Shown here: positions 21,049 through 33,950 of the stretch, in pieces
Layout: each line of letters begins with the position of its first letter
Numbering within the stretch: the first letter of the stretch is position 1
Assembly: GCF_051106095.1 (NCBI RefSeq)
Contig: NC_135785.1
Span: 186,572,045 to 186,636,044 of the forward strand
Length of the DNA stretch: 64,000 bases
Source: Pogona vitticeps
Lineage: Eukaryota; Chordata; Lepidosauria; Squamata; Agamidae
Direction of reading: 5' to 3'
Translations under genes and position numbers: made by a program
Notes under the pieces: generated by a model
The model's database searches: none
Told to the model about the DNA's origin: nothing
The model's input: the letters and a program-made list of their open reading frames with translations, nothing else

Positions 21049-23077
21049 TCTGGAAATTCACCATGAGACAGCAAAGCTGTTGTAAGAAGTAAGTTATATG
21101 TTCCCTGTAACTGGCCTCAGTCAATTTTCCAGCTACAGTGTTTCAGATCACCTGTTTCCATACACTCCTCAGAAGCTGTCCTATGTACAGCACATTACAG
21201 CAATCCAAACCAGCTATGAAAGAACTGTCACCACAACCCAAATCTGATCTGAGAATCCCAATCTTCACAGATACATTTTTATGACTATCTGACCACATCA
21301 ACAGAATGTACTTGGGTCATATGCCTGCAAATCTGCAGCTAATACATGCTGGCAAAAAAAAAAAAACCCACAATCTTAATTGGCAGAGCTAGCTCAGGGC
21401 CAGCTGACCTGAACAAGAGCAGCTGACACTGTGCTGAGGCCAAACATCTCCCACGCTGAAGTCCTTCAGACTACCATTCCCTGGCCTAACTCCGTGCCAG
21501 GACTGTAGCCTTGGGCCTAGTCTGGAGAAGCTTTTGTGTGGTGCAGCTCAAGTCTTCCTCTGCCCCTCTTGCTGCTCCTCTCCTGGCAGATTTTAGCTAT
21601 CAGAACATGTCTGCCAGCAGACTCCTCTGTCCACAAATCAATAAGACAGTCTGTAGAAGAGCATTTCTGCCAGCATAAGGTTGTATTTAGTTCTAACCTC
21701 TAACACTGAAGCATCCTTGAGTTAAGATTATGCTATATATTTCTAAGAAATCAGTTGGTAGAGAAGTATGATTGGCATTTTAATAGCTGAATAAAAAGAG
21801 CATCATATAATCTATCTTATATTCTACCTCATGAAACAGTCCAGCTTCAGTGTTTATCCAACTACTGTTAGAAGCGCTGCAGAAGTCAGCTTCACTTCCA
21901 AATTTTTAAAAAAGACCAATTATGAAGGCAAGTGTAAACAGCGACAGTGAATAAATAAATTTTAAAACTACTGTGGTCACCATATACAGCTTTAAGAGTG
22001 AGAAAGTAGAAGGAGTCAAAATCATCTAATTTACAACCTTAATTTTGTTTTTATTTCTGTTTTTTATTTCCCCTGTGGAATATCCTTTTGTCTTTAAATA
22101 TTTGAAAAGAATAATTGAAATGGAAAAAGCACTATTTCAGCTGTGGAAACTCATCATTAATATAACCCAAGAATAGTTTGAAGATTATGAAAATAATCTC
22201 ATTTGGATGCACAGCACCTACCAAACCACAACTGCATCTCCCAGGTTTTATTTAGCACACATCCATGCTACCACAGTTGCTTCAACCCAATTCTTAGAAT
22301 GCTGGATCAGATCAATTACTGTACCTGTCTACCCCAGCATCAAGTTTCTCAGAATGGACAAACCAGATGCCTAACAGAAGACAAAGCAGAGTGTGAAGGC
22401 CTTTTCTGTGCTGATTCCCAGGAACTGACATTAAGAAGTATGTTGTCTGTAATGCACTACACATTGCCGTAGCAACTGTCAGCAATTGACAGCCTCGTCT
22501 CCTGTGAATGTATCTAACTCTCCTCTCTCTATGTAGCTGTTTGCCTATTTCTGGATCCAGCAGGGGGTGGAAACTTTGATGTAGTTTTGGGGCCAATTCT
22601 TCTCCCGAGACCTGCTATGTGCTACCCACTACTACTGAAATTACAGCAAATCACACGGCCAGGTTTCAACAGTAAACAGCAAAGACTTCTTTAAAGTAAG
22701 CATGTTGTGTCTGTTCTGCTTTTCTCTCAATGGCAAAATTTAGCAGCAACAGTTTACAGGAGGCCACAGAAATAGCCCATGGGTCACATGCTTGTCTAGC
22801 CCATCATACAAGAATAAAAAAGTACTGTATGTGCATACCATGAAGAAAGGGACATCTTAAACAACAGGCTCTCTAGTCCAATCATTGCTACTGCTGCCAA
22901 ACTTTCATGATCACTCTACCTGGTAGGAACCGTTATGGCCTGCCCACGTGGAACAGAACAGACAGCCCTGACACACACAATTACACTGCAACTCCTCTAA
23001 AAGGAAGGCATACATACTGTTACATTACACTTTGCCCACTCCACCAAGAGGACAGAAAATGGCCAGGAACAGAAGGA
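21049..23077. other. Intronic stretch without recognised features
   Basis: I see an A-run near 21,355 and AT-rich sequence but no identifiable exon, RNA gene or repeat family. Confidence 0.45.
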
Positions 23078-23201
23078 CAATGGTGCCCAACCTTGGGTAA
23101 ACCAGCTATTCTTGGACTGCAACTTCCAGAAACCTGGTGGCGAAAACTTTTGGGAGCTGCAGTCCAAGAATTCCTGAATCAGTCAAGCTTAGGAGCCACT
23201 G
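23078..23201. mobile_element. hAT-type MITE, diverged copy
   Basis: It begins CAATGGTGCCCAACCTTGGG and ends 'aggagccactg'. The inner arms contain 'ttcttggactgcaacttcca' and the complementary 'gggagctgcagtccaagaat'. It is the same family as 493-628 but older. The flanks CAGAAGGA and TAGCAGGA are a possible decayed 8-bp duplication. Confidence 0.75.
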
Positions 23202-25488
23202 TAGCAGGAGAACACGCAAGTGTTTGTAAACTTTTGCAATAACAATTCGAACAATGTGTAGTACTGTTCCAGGGACTATCCATTGCATCTGCTCACTATT
23301 ACTCTTTAGTGCCACTGTACACATGTTCTTTCTCCCTCTCTCTCCTCTCCTCTCCCTAGGCAGGCCTTCAACAGGCATAAAGAGAAAAATTATTCCCCGT
23401 TCCCCATGCAAATCAAGTGTGATGCCTATAATATAACCTGCACTACTAACACATGCTAGTCCAGTTCCTTCTCTGGCAGTCTACCAACTTTCTTATCCCT
23501 ACAAGGTACTTGCACCTTTGCAAGCTCCCTGACAATTATATGAGAAGGCATAACCATCCTGATGTTAAAGAAGAGATAGGCAAAGCTTGTCACAGAGAAC
23601 AGATACAATCCTTCCATGGCCATTTTGTGGCCCCCAGATGCCATGCTGTCAAAAAGAAATCTGGAAAAACAGAAAGCTATTTTCTGCTCCTTGAAGACTC
23701 CAAGAACTGTGATTTTGCAATAAAAAACAGAATATAGTCTTCAAATCTTCCAGAACTCCTATTCCCACAAACTGAAATTAGATGTGGCCTTGCAGTGACA
23801 TTTGGTTTTAGTTTTTCATACCTTTTGCTCATTTTCAAGGCATATGCAGCCTTTACAGGGTCCTGGGAATAGAAAGTTGCCCACCCCCTTTGACATATTA
23901 ATAGAGCAAACAGCACTTGCTTTTCTTTAATTCATCACACTGCTTTCAAAGGCATATTGATATAAAAGTCTCTTGCTGCTTCTATAGTATACTCCATCTC
24001 CATGACTATTCAATAAAAACTGTTGTTAGTCCCAGTGATTACTTTTTTGTGTAACATACGAACACCTCAGCTGGTCCTAGGATGGGACTCTGAAAAAGGA
24101 GAACTCAGATGAACTACTCTCTGGCTACCTCGGATGGTAAAGGGAAAACTCTCTAAGCAACCGTTGCTGTGATAATTCATGCAGTCAGCCAACAGATGGA
24201 GACATGGGCAGAAAGGGTCATTGGGACAATAACTGGGAAGACCAAGCAATCAAGCAATGGCAGTAGCCGTGTGTGTTGAAGTATGCATGGCTGGGCATTT
24301 GGGTTATGGGTTACAAATATGTACATGATAGTACCTCCTCTTTTCTGCTCTCTGAAAATGTGCAGTTCTAGCCCCACTTGTTCACTACCCTGTCCTTCAT
24401 CTCTAGCTTGAATGATGCTAACCATTACCAGCATGTAATTAGTAAGTGTGACTTTAAATCCTACCTCTTCATTGGCAGGACTCCGCTGTTTTGACCTTTT
24501 CTAGTGGGCCACTTGCTGATGTGACAGTGTTACCGTGTTTTCCCTTACTGCCTGTCCTATTTCTTCCCGAACAAAAGACTCCACTACTTCAGATGAATAT
24601 TATGGCTTCTTTAGCGTTTGAATTGCTCAAGTGTCATAATGGGTTGCCTGCTCATTTTCACACAGTTCTCTCATAGCTATGTGTGCAGGTAGTAGAGTAT
24701 TACAAACTACTATGCACAGGTATCTTTTCAGCTTCAATATCTAGGCTCTTTCCACCTGTACCACACTGGCTGCTAGAAATTATTACCACTCAGTCAAATA
24801 AGAGGAACTAAAGATGCTGACAAGGAAGTGTGCAAAAAGGAACAGAGATAGTGGAGACTTCAGACATGCAAACAACAGAATTTAAAATATTTCCATTCTT
24901 GTGCTACACATTTGTAGCACAGTAATCAGCACTGACCCACAGTAAACTTAAGATAAGCCACAATTATCTTTGGGAAAAACAAACAGCTTTTTGCTTTTAT
25001 CTGAAGTGCATTTAAATGGACTATATTCAGTCAAGTGACCTGTTAAGTGATACTGATGTCAAAAAGCTCCGAGTGTTCATATTTCAACACCACCTCCAAT
25101 CTAGCTCAAACAAAATACACCCATCCCCATAAAAACACTGTAAAATTGGTATGCAATGCATTTAGACCTGGCACTTCACAAACAGGCCTATTTGACAAGA
25201 ATTCCAACATGCAACAAAAGCCAATTTTGCCACAGAAAAACATCACTTTCCCACCGCACACCTGTTCTCTCCCTGTGGCACACTACTGCAAGTGGCCAGA
25301 CTAGATGGCCATTCAGATCTTTCCAACCCTGGGGACACGAAGCTAATTCACAGGACAAGATGAGAAGTTTAACCTATAAAAATTGGGTTGTGTCAACTGA
25401 CCTGATCTTAGAAAACAGGCAGCTCTGAAAAATCAGTCCAGGGGACAAGCAAAAATATGCAGACTTAATGTTGGAGAGAAAAAGGCTG
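23202..25488. other. Intronic stretch without recognised features
   Basis: No repeat, exon or RNA gene that I can support. Open frames of 60-94 codons here lack any recognisable domain. Confidence 0.45.
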
Positions 25489-25748
25489 AAGCTCTGTTGC
25501 TTAATGTAGCAGGTTGTACTAGAGTAGACCCAATGAATCAGTGGGGATTTGCTGAGTCATCTCCTTCATAGGTTCACTTGATTCAAATGGGCCTACTTTA
25601 ATTGTGGCTAACTTTAAAATACTGTATCACAAACAAAGCCCACTTGAATTAATTAAAATTATGGAGAAGTTGATTCATCAAATCCCCACCAATTCAACTG
25701 ACCTACTCCAGTGTGATTACTTACAATAAGCAACAAGATTTCAGCCGG
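25489..25748. repeat. Two copies of the palindromic repeat in inverted orientation
   Basis: A plus-strand copy (about 25,489-25,615) starts 'ctctgttgcttaatgtagca' and contains 'gtagacccaatgaatcagtg' and 'cacttgattcaaatgggcct'. It is followed by an inverted copy (about 25,640-25,748) ending 'acttacaataagcaacaaga'. The two copies face each other around a short spacer and could form a hairpin of roughly 110-bp arms. Related copies lie at 18,019 and 58,878. Confidence 0.65.
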
Positions 25749-27439
25749 TATGTGTGGTCCTGTAGCATGAGCTAAGGGAATCCCAGAGAAAAAGCCAAGC
25801 AAGATTCTTCAATCACGCAAGCAGATACCAATACTGAGTACTGCCCTCAAAAACAAATGTCAATACAACATTTCCATGGCTTTCACCATACTTAATTTGG
25901 GAGAAATGCCTAACTTTGCTTACAAGGCTAATTAGCTTCCTTTCTTGGTTTCCAACATATCCTTACCAGTAATCATAAAGTACACATAGAATACTGATAT
26001 TTAAGGTTGACCCAAATAGCCTGGAAAATTTTATATACGTAACAGCTTATGGCATTATTCACAAAAGCTAATAGGGGGATCATCACTGCTGTTTTATGGG
26101 ACTCTTGTGCAACATCTCCCCTCTCACTTCTTCCCCATGACTGGAATTCCTCTGTCTGGCCCACAGCTGGAAAATTCTCTTGAGTAAAAACTGTAACATG
26201 ATAAAGGATCCAGAAGTATTCAAAATGATGCAACTACACCCCAACCAATCTACATGGTAATCAGGGATATGCCACAGCTCCAAAATCTGCATGTCATTAA
26301 CCAGACTCTGTGGACAGATTCTTGTAATGTTCCAGGACTGGCTAAAAAGCTACATGAAATCAGGCAAGGACCTTCCCTGACACAGTGCCATTTAGGAAAA
26401 TTGGCATGTTTTTTATTTCTTTTGGAAATACTAGATCAGATTCTTTGGGTTGAATCATCCGGATCTATCTGCTGAGCAGTGACATTTTTGTACAGAATGC
26501 TTATTACTCTCTCTGTGTGATCTGCATTTTGCATGTTGAGTTGTGCAGTTCTGTTGAACCAGCTGCTGCAAGGCAGAGAAGACTACTCTTCCATTTCTCC
26601 TGAGCAACACAAGTTAAACCCATTTAGATATTAAAGCAAATACAGACAGAAGTGCATGCCTTAAAAAAATCTTACCCATACACTTTTGCAAGGTTTTTTT
26701 AACTACAAGATGGTAGCTTAATTTATCCCAGGGCCTTGAGGGTAAATTATTTTCTCTACCAAGCAAGTCCCTAATGGACAAAAATCAGCATTGTCGAGTT
26801 ATCCAAGTGTTAAATGCTCCTATCCAGGAGCAAAAGAATAACAGCACACCAGACTGCACACTAGACACAAACCAGAGATGAGGGTTTATGCAATAGCAGG
26901 AAATTGGTTCTATAATGTAACATTACTTCTAGAAGAGAGAAGTTACATAATATTGCAGACATGTTTTGCACAAGACACTCTGCTCTCATCTGTCTTAAAA
27001 TGTCACAGGTTTCTGGACCACAGCATCTAAAATTTCTAGCTAAGAGAACACACAAGCAGTTAAATAAATCACATTTTATTTTACCTACTCTGACCTCATT
27101 GTTATATTATGCTTCTGTATCATCCAATTTACTTCATTCCCTATAAACTCTCATATTTTCTTCTTCAATTCTTTTTAAAGCAGGATGGAATCTAGAAATC
27201 CCTGGGTCATAAACATTCATGTCTGGACTTTGAAGGACCACATACTGTAAGTTCCCATGACCACATCTTCAATTTTTTTCCCTACAGTTTTTTAAACAAA
27301 CAAACCTCTATGCTTAATTGTTTAATTTAAAACTACATGTTTCTTTTATGTTATGGCTTAATTTAATTTTGCTAAATTGAATATTGTTGTATTTTTGTTT
27401 TATTAATTTGTAATTTCTCTGTTTTTTCTTCCTTTCTCC
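25749..27439. other. Intronic stretch without recognised features
   Basis: Unremarkable AT-rich intronic sequence. I see no exon or familiar repeat until the LINE starts near 27.4 kb. Confidence 0.45.
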
Positions 27440-30250
27440 TGTTTGACAGGGAGTGGGGGGCCTGTCCCCCAGTGAGGGTCCTTTGAATATGGGTAGAGAG
27501 AGATAATGGCGTTGGCACAGTTCCTGCTCATTGCAGAAGAACGGTGAACAGATGTTTGAAGGCTGTTCACTGTTCTGGCATTGTGACCGACCGTCCACTC
27601 TAAATCTGGTGCTGCTTAACGCCAGATCTGTGTACAATACCTACCAGATTATTCAAGACCTTATCCTGGAGGAAGATGCAGACCCGGCATGCATAACTGA
27701 GACTAGGATGGGCGGGAAAGGAGGTGTTCCCCTGACCCTCACCTGCCCTCCAGGTTATGCAGTTCAGAACCAGGGTAGACTGGAGGGGCGGAGGGGAGAG
27801 TAGCCATTGTATATAAAAACACTCTAGAGGTTGTTAGGGGCTCCGCGGTGGTGACACCAGATCTTGAGGCCCTTCACATGTCGACTGGGGCCAGGGATGG
27901 TATTGGGATCTTTCTGGGCTACCACAATCCCTGCGACCCAGCCACTTCCTTAGCAGAGCTGGCAGACTTTTGTCTCCATGGCACTGTTGGAACCCCCAAG
28001 GCTTTTGGCCTTGGGTGATTTCAACATCCATGTGGAGGCAGAGGTTTCTGGTCCAGCTCTTGAGTTCTTGGAAACCATGGCTTCCTTGGACATATCCCAA
28101 CATGTTAACGGCTCCACCCACATGGGCGGCCACACCTTAGACCTGGTGTTCTCCCTCGAGTGGAGAGAGTGTGGTCTGATGGTGACTGACCTTGTGTAAG
28201 TCCCCTTGTCATGGTCGGATCATTGCCTAATAAAATGTAACCTCTCAGTGGCTGTCCCTCCCTGCAGGGAGCAAGGACCTAATATAATGGTCCGCCCTCA
28301 GAGGCTACTGGATCCTATAGGATTCCAGGATTCCATGAGAAGGATTCTGGCTGACCTGACTGGTACTCCTGTCGAGGCTCTGGTTGATGGCTGGCTTGCC
28401 GCCACTACCAGGACTGTTGACACGATCATTCCTAAACGCCCTCTCTGTTGCAGAGCTCATCCAGCACCCTGGTTTAACCAGCAGCTGCGAGCTATGAAGC
28501 AGAACAGGAGAAGGCTAGAGTGCAATTGGAGACGGAACCCAACGGAATATAATAGGAAAGCTGTCAGGATCGCGAATAGCCATTACCTTACTAAGGTGAG
28601 AGCTGCTAGTTGAGCTCACTTCACTGTCTGGATAAGCAAAGCTTCAAATCGGCAGGCGAAACTTTTCCATATAATCTGCGATCTATCCGGAATTAGTCTA
28701 AGTGATAGGCCTCCTACTAGTATCTCAACTGACCAGTTTGCAGCCTTTTTAAAATCTAAAGTGGGGGCCATCTGCCGGGAACTCTCTCCTTTTTTGAACA
28801 CAGTAGATCGAGCAGAGACGTCCAGCGCTCCACCTTGCCCGATGAGACTTTATCTCTTTCTGCCTTGATCTCTTTCACACCAGATATGATGGACAAGGTG
28901 CTTGACCTCTGTTGTGCCACCACCTCCTCATTCGACCCTTGCCCAGCCTGGCTAATAAAAGCAGCCAGACCTACAACAATCAAATGGGCCACTGCAATAA
29001 TTAATGGGTCTCTCCAGGAGGGCAAGGTTCCCCTTGTCCTCAAGGAGACACTCATTAGGCCCATTAGGAAGAAACCGAGCTTGGCAGTGGACGATACTGG
29101 CAATTATAGGCCCATCGCCAGAGTTTCTTTCCTTAGTTAAGTGATAGAGATGGTGGTGGCTGACCAGCTTCAGGCTCTTCTGGATGAAACCAACACCCTG
29201 GATCTGTTTCAGTCTGGCTTCAGGCCAGGCCATGGTATGGAAACGGCATTGGTCACCCTGTTTGATGACCTCCTGAAGAAGGCCGACAGGGGCAAAATGT
29301 CTCTGTTAGTCCTTCTCGATATCTCAGCTGCCTTCAATACCGTCGACCGTGGTATCCTCCTGGGGAGGCTCTCTGAGCTGGGAATCAGTGGTCTGGCATT
29401 AGCCTGGCTCCGAACCTTCTTGGAGGAACATCCCCAGAGAGTACAGCTTGGGGACAGTGTATCGGCTCCGCGGAATCTCAACTGTGGCATTCTGCAGGGC
29501 TTGATTATCTCTCCAATGCTGTTTAATATCTACATGAGACCGCTGGGTCAGGTCATCAGGGGGTGTGGAGGGCTTTGTCTCATCAGTACACTGATGACAC
29601 CCAGCTCTACATCTCCTTTTTTCCTACAACAGTGGATGCCGTTCCGTCCCTTCAGCACTGTCTGGATGCCGTACTGGGATGGATGCAGGCAAATGGTCTG
29701 AGGCTGAACCCAGACAAGACGGAGGTCTTGAGGGTGGGTGGCCCAGACATTGGTGGTTTGGGAAACTCCCTCACTTTGGGGGTGTGTGTGACTCTCACCA
29801 TGAAGACTGAGGTTCGCAGCTTGGGGGTACATCTTGATCCGGCGCTTATCATGGAAACACAGGTAGCATCAGTGGTCCACACCACCTACTTCCATCTTTG
29901 GTGGATCGCCCAGCTGCATCCCTATCTTGATGTGGGGGCCCTCACCACTCTGATCCATATGCTTGTACCCTTGAGATTAGACTAATGTAATGCACTCTAT
30001 GTGGGGCTACCTTTGAGATTGATGCGGAAGCTTCAAATGGTGCAGAATGCAGCGGCCAGACTTCTTACTGGGGTGAGAAAACATCAACGTATCTCCCCCA
30101 ATCTGGCGGCCTTGCATTGGCTACCTGTTCATTTCAGCATTGATTTCAAAGTATTAATGATGACATATAAAGCTCTAAATGGCTTAGGACAATATCTGAC
30201 AGAATGTCTTCTCCCACCTAGATCTACCTGTATCACTCACTCTAGCCATA
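27440..30250 (+). mobile_element. L2/CR1-like LINE, ORF2 nearly spanned, decayed
   Basis: Plus-strand pieces in several frames follow ORF2 order. Endonuclease motifs are LNARSVYNTYQII (about 27.6 kb), ALGDFNIHVEAE and NGSTHMGGHTLDLVF (28.0-28.15 kb) and SWSDHCLIKCNL (28.2 kb). Reverse transcriptase motifs are FQSGFRPGHGMETALV and LLVLLDISAAFNTVDRGILL (29.2-29.35 kb), SPMLFNIYMRPL (29.5 kb), YTDDTQLYI where YADD is expected (29.59 kb), and RLDYCNALYVGLPLRL onward (29.97-30.2 kb). Several frameshifts and stops make it non-functional. It is the same family as the minus-strand copy at 5.0-7.4 kb. No ORF1 is seen. Confidence 0.9.
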
Positions 30251-30681
30251 TATGCCCATAAAATGCCCCTTAGTGATAAAAATGTTTTATATCTTTAAAA
30301 AACTGTTTGGGGGGGAAATGCAGTTCACTTTAATTTAAAAAAATGTGTTGGGGGGGGTCTTCAAAATATGCAAAGTACAACCCCTGGAGAGCACAAGGGA
30401 GTCTTCTGAGCCAATTCGTTATTTTTTTAAACTTTGGGAGGATATGGTAGGGTTAGAGGGCTCCAAAAATGTTGAGGAGCTGATACTCACTCATATAAGG
30501 TGCATTAAACCTTTAAGCTACTTGTTTCCTGTTTATGCCTTAAAGCTACCCAACAGCTTCCCTTTTCTCCTTCTCCACAAATTTTGCCATAAACGGTACA
30601 GTACTTACATTTTTTTTAAAAAGCACTAATGATTATTTAAACCTGTTTAATCAATGGATTGGCTCTAGATCTACTATACTA

Positions 30682-30803
30682 CAGTGGTTCCCAACCTTAG
30701 GAAACCCAGGTGTTCTTAGACTGCAGTTCCCAGAAGCTGTGCTGGCTAAGGTTTCTGGAAGTTGTAGTCCAAGAACACCTGGGTTACCCAAGGCTGGGAA
30801 CTG
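30682..30803. mobile_element. hAT-type MITE
   Basis: It runs from CAGTGGTTCCCAACCTTAGG to 'aaggctgggaactg'. The arms carry 'ttcttagactgcagttccca' and its complement. The flanks CTATACTA and CTATAGTG agree at six of eight positions, a likely aged duplication. Confidence 0.85.
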
Positions 30804-31370
30804 CTATAGTGCCCAATCCATTATGTGCAATAGGTCATGCCTATAGAGACGTGTAATGAATTACGCCTGCTTGCATAGGCCACTATATTACAAACCGAAC
30901 ACCTTTAGGGAAAAAAAAAAAACCCAGAAAGTCTGTTGAGCCCAAACTACCTAAATCTGTAACAACAGATGGACAGGAATCATTTGATTTAGTGCAGAGA
31001 TGAGGAATGCGAGGTCCATCTGCTTACACGGATAGCTGGATTTTAACTTGGTGTGGAAATGGAGGCTATTCATGTCAGTCAAGGCTCCAAGGGGAATGCA
31101 CTGCATAACTGGGATGCCACAGCCAAGAAAACCCTTTACCCTAGCACTCACATGTGGTGTTCTGCTCTCAGTGGTAGGACCCAAAAGGGACTCCTCTTAA
31201 ATACCTGCTTAGCAGCAGGAGTTTTCTCCTCCCAGCTAAAAATCATATTCTCATTCATTGCTATTCCAAGAGAAAAAAAAAGTTAGTACATTACAGGATC
31301 CTCTAATACAGATAAAGCAAAAGCACAGAAATTAAGCATGTACTGCAACCATGAACAGGAACATCAAAAG

Positions 31371-31506
31371 CACTGGTTCTTAACCTTGGGTTACTCAGGA
31401 GTTTTGGACTGCAACTCCCAGAAGCCTTCACCACCAGCTGTCCTGACTGGGGTTTCTGGGAGTTGCAGTTCAAAAGCATCCGAGTAACAAAGGTTAAGAA
31501 CCACTG
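31371..31506. mobile_element. hAT-type MITE
   Basis: It runs from CACTGGTTCTTAACCTTGGG to 'aaaggttaagaaccactg', with arms containing 'ttggactgcaactcccagaa' and its complement. The flanks ATCAAAAG and ATCTAGAG agree at six of eight positions. It is the fourth member of this family in the window. Confidence 0.87.
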
Positions 31507-33950
31507 ATCTAGAGCACAGGGGAAGAGATCCCCTTGACTCTGAGGCTTTGCTGGAGCCTTAAGACCTGCCCTGGTAAAAGAGTGATCAGAGTCTGAGAAA
31601 GTTTATTTTCTGCAAAATGTGCTTTGCTCTGGAAAAGTTGAAACACCTGATTTCCTCAACGAGTGGGTGTATCTCTGGGGCCAAATCAAGACCACTAAGA
31701 AGCAGGAGGAACATCCAGAGTGATCACTGTCCCCTGTGCTTGTGTTGAAGCCTTAATAACCTACAAATTCTGCCCCACAATAAAAGAGAGTGGAACACAT
31801 GAAATACCATGTGGTGCAGTCTGTTTACTGGTTGTTGTTTGTTGGTCCCAGTGCGCTAGGAGAGCTGGCTGCTAGTTATAACGTCTATGGAAAGCTTTGG
31901 TGAAGTTTATGTTTTACAGCTAATGAATGAGTGAATAATGCTTGATATTTCTTATTTTTGTAGAGAAAATATTAAAATTATCATAAGATTTGTTAGTTCT
32001 CTTTGCAATTATGCATTACTGTAACATACTGATGTGCAATTTTGTTTTTGTATTGCTACTCTTGCATGGTGAGCAGCTTTTAGTACGTTGCACAGAAAAG
32101 TGGCATAGAAAATAGATGTAGCAATGATGATAGTGCTGTTACACGCATCTCTGTACACAGAGCGAAACCCATTTTTGTCAATGAGGTCCAAGGAGATAAT
32201 GGCTATGCTCTATGCAGGTCAGACTGCAAAAGCAGCTTCACACCGAACAATCCTGGAAGTCAGCTAGAGAAGACACCTCTAGCCTTCATTTGCATTTTAC
32301 ATTTTAACAAAAGAATACAGGTTGTTTTACCATATAGGCTGGGCATTCCTGGTACAGAACACACCTTCCTTGTTTGATGTTAACGGCATGGGATAAATCT
32401 ATAAAAACTGTCACCCAATCATTGCAAAATCAAAGCCGACTAGTCTGTGGCAGAAACCTTCTCCACCAATCACCAAATTCAGAATCAATATCTGAAGTTT
32501 ACTATACAATGCTGCAGATACCAATAGCACCCACATTCCTGCAGACATTTGTAAGCAGATCTGGTAACAAATCTGAAGAAAATGTAGTTTTACTGTAAGT
32601 CTTTTGCACATTTGTACCAAAATCTGTATACAGAGGTTTAGACAGTAAAAGCCACCTGAGAAGTGTTTCCTTAAACTGTATTTCAACACAACATTGCATT
32701 TTTTCCTGTTAAAACTTGATGCAAGTCAAGATGCAAATAAGCATATGAAATGCACACAAGCATGCATCATCAGCTCATGCTGCCTGGTGACCAATGCAGC
32801 CTTATGGCCCTTGACTACCAGAACATCGTAAGTCCTGACTGACAGTTAAACATAGCAACTGAACTTGAATTGGTATATCTGAATCCTGAATGCAATACCA
32901 CTTTACTGCATGCATTTCATTAAAGCAGTGCCTGAACCTCAAAAAGCGAATGCAAATCTCGTGACACATACAGGAACTATTGTTCTCTTCTTAAATATTT
33001 GGCCACCACAAAAGCCTTTTCAGCGGCTAACAAGGCATTCCTGCCCTCTCCCAAGACATCTTCCTTAACCACATACCTATTGACCAAAAAAATAGAGAGG
33101 ATAAAGTAACTTGCAAAACCAACAAATCCCACTTCATTCCTTCCAACCTGATGCCTTCTGATTTCCAAAAATGTCATGTAACATAACCATGTTTAAGTAG
33201 AATACTCTGCAACTATTTGGTCTACCCTCTAGTATACAGTAGCTACTTTACCACAGTCTCTTGAGATTGAAGGATGGCTATATACATAGTATAGATATGT
33301 AAAAGGACTTGAACACTCTCCAGAGACATGAATGTTTGAAACACAGAGAGCACATTGTATTTATGACAAACACATGGCGAAAGAGTGAATATAATCCCTT
33401 CTTCAGGCAGGAACAGGCCACTTGCCCTTCAGATGGCTAGTGCCTGGCACGGCTGCCTCTTCTCTCTTTCCATAACCCCCTCCCCACAATGGATGATTCA
33501 TTCCCTAATTCTTGTTGCCACACCACACCAGAGATTTCTAGCAAACCTCTCAGGCTTTCTTCCGCTGAATCTCTGAAGATGTTAGTGTATAATCAACTCC
33601 ATGCAGAGCTCAGTGTTATCTTATTCTCTTGGTGTTGTTGCTATCTTCTGGGAAGGAACACACACACAAGGATTTGCCAACAGGAAGTTTGGGGCTGAAG
33701 GGGCAACAACAAAGAGACGGGAGGAGGAAATTCCACAGCACTGATACTCAGTGAGTGCACTGTAATCTCAACATGAGAAACAGTCTCTCTGTGGCATTGC
33801 GACAAACAATAACTGGTAACCCTAGCCTGCCCTTTTCTTGATGGATGCCTGCCAGGATCGATGAGGCTCGCCAGTCTTAGTTTCCCCCCCCCCAAAGCCT
33901 GCCACACCTCCAAGTCTGATGAGTTGCCACTAGAGTCCAGCATAGAGAGC
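31507..33950. other. Intronic stretch without recognised features
   Basis: No repeat or exon that I can support between the last hAT MITE and the CpG island. It is AT-rich until about 33.4 kb, then gradually richer in GC. A short (TAC)n run lies at about 33,984-34,000. Confidence 0.45.

Noticed and set aside
22907-23242. 111-codon plus-strand frame
   Set aside because: It overlaps a hAT MITE and has no coding signature.
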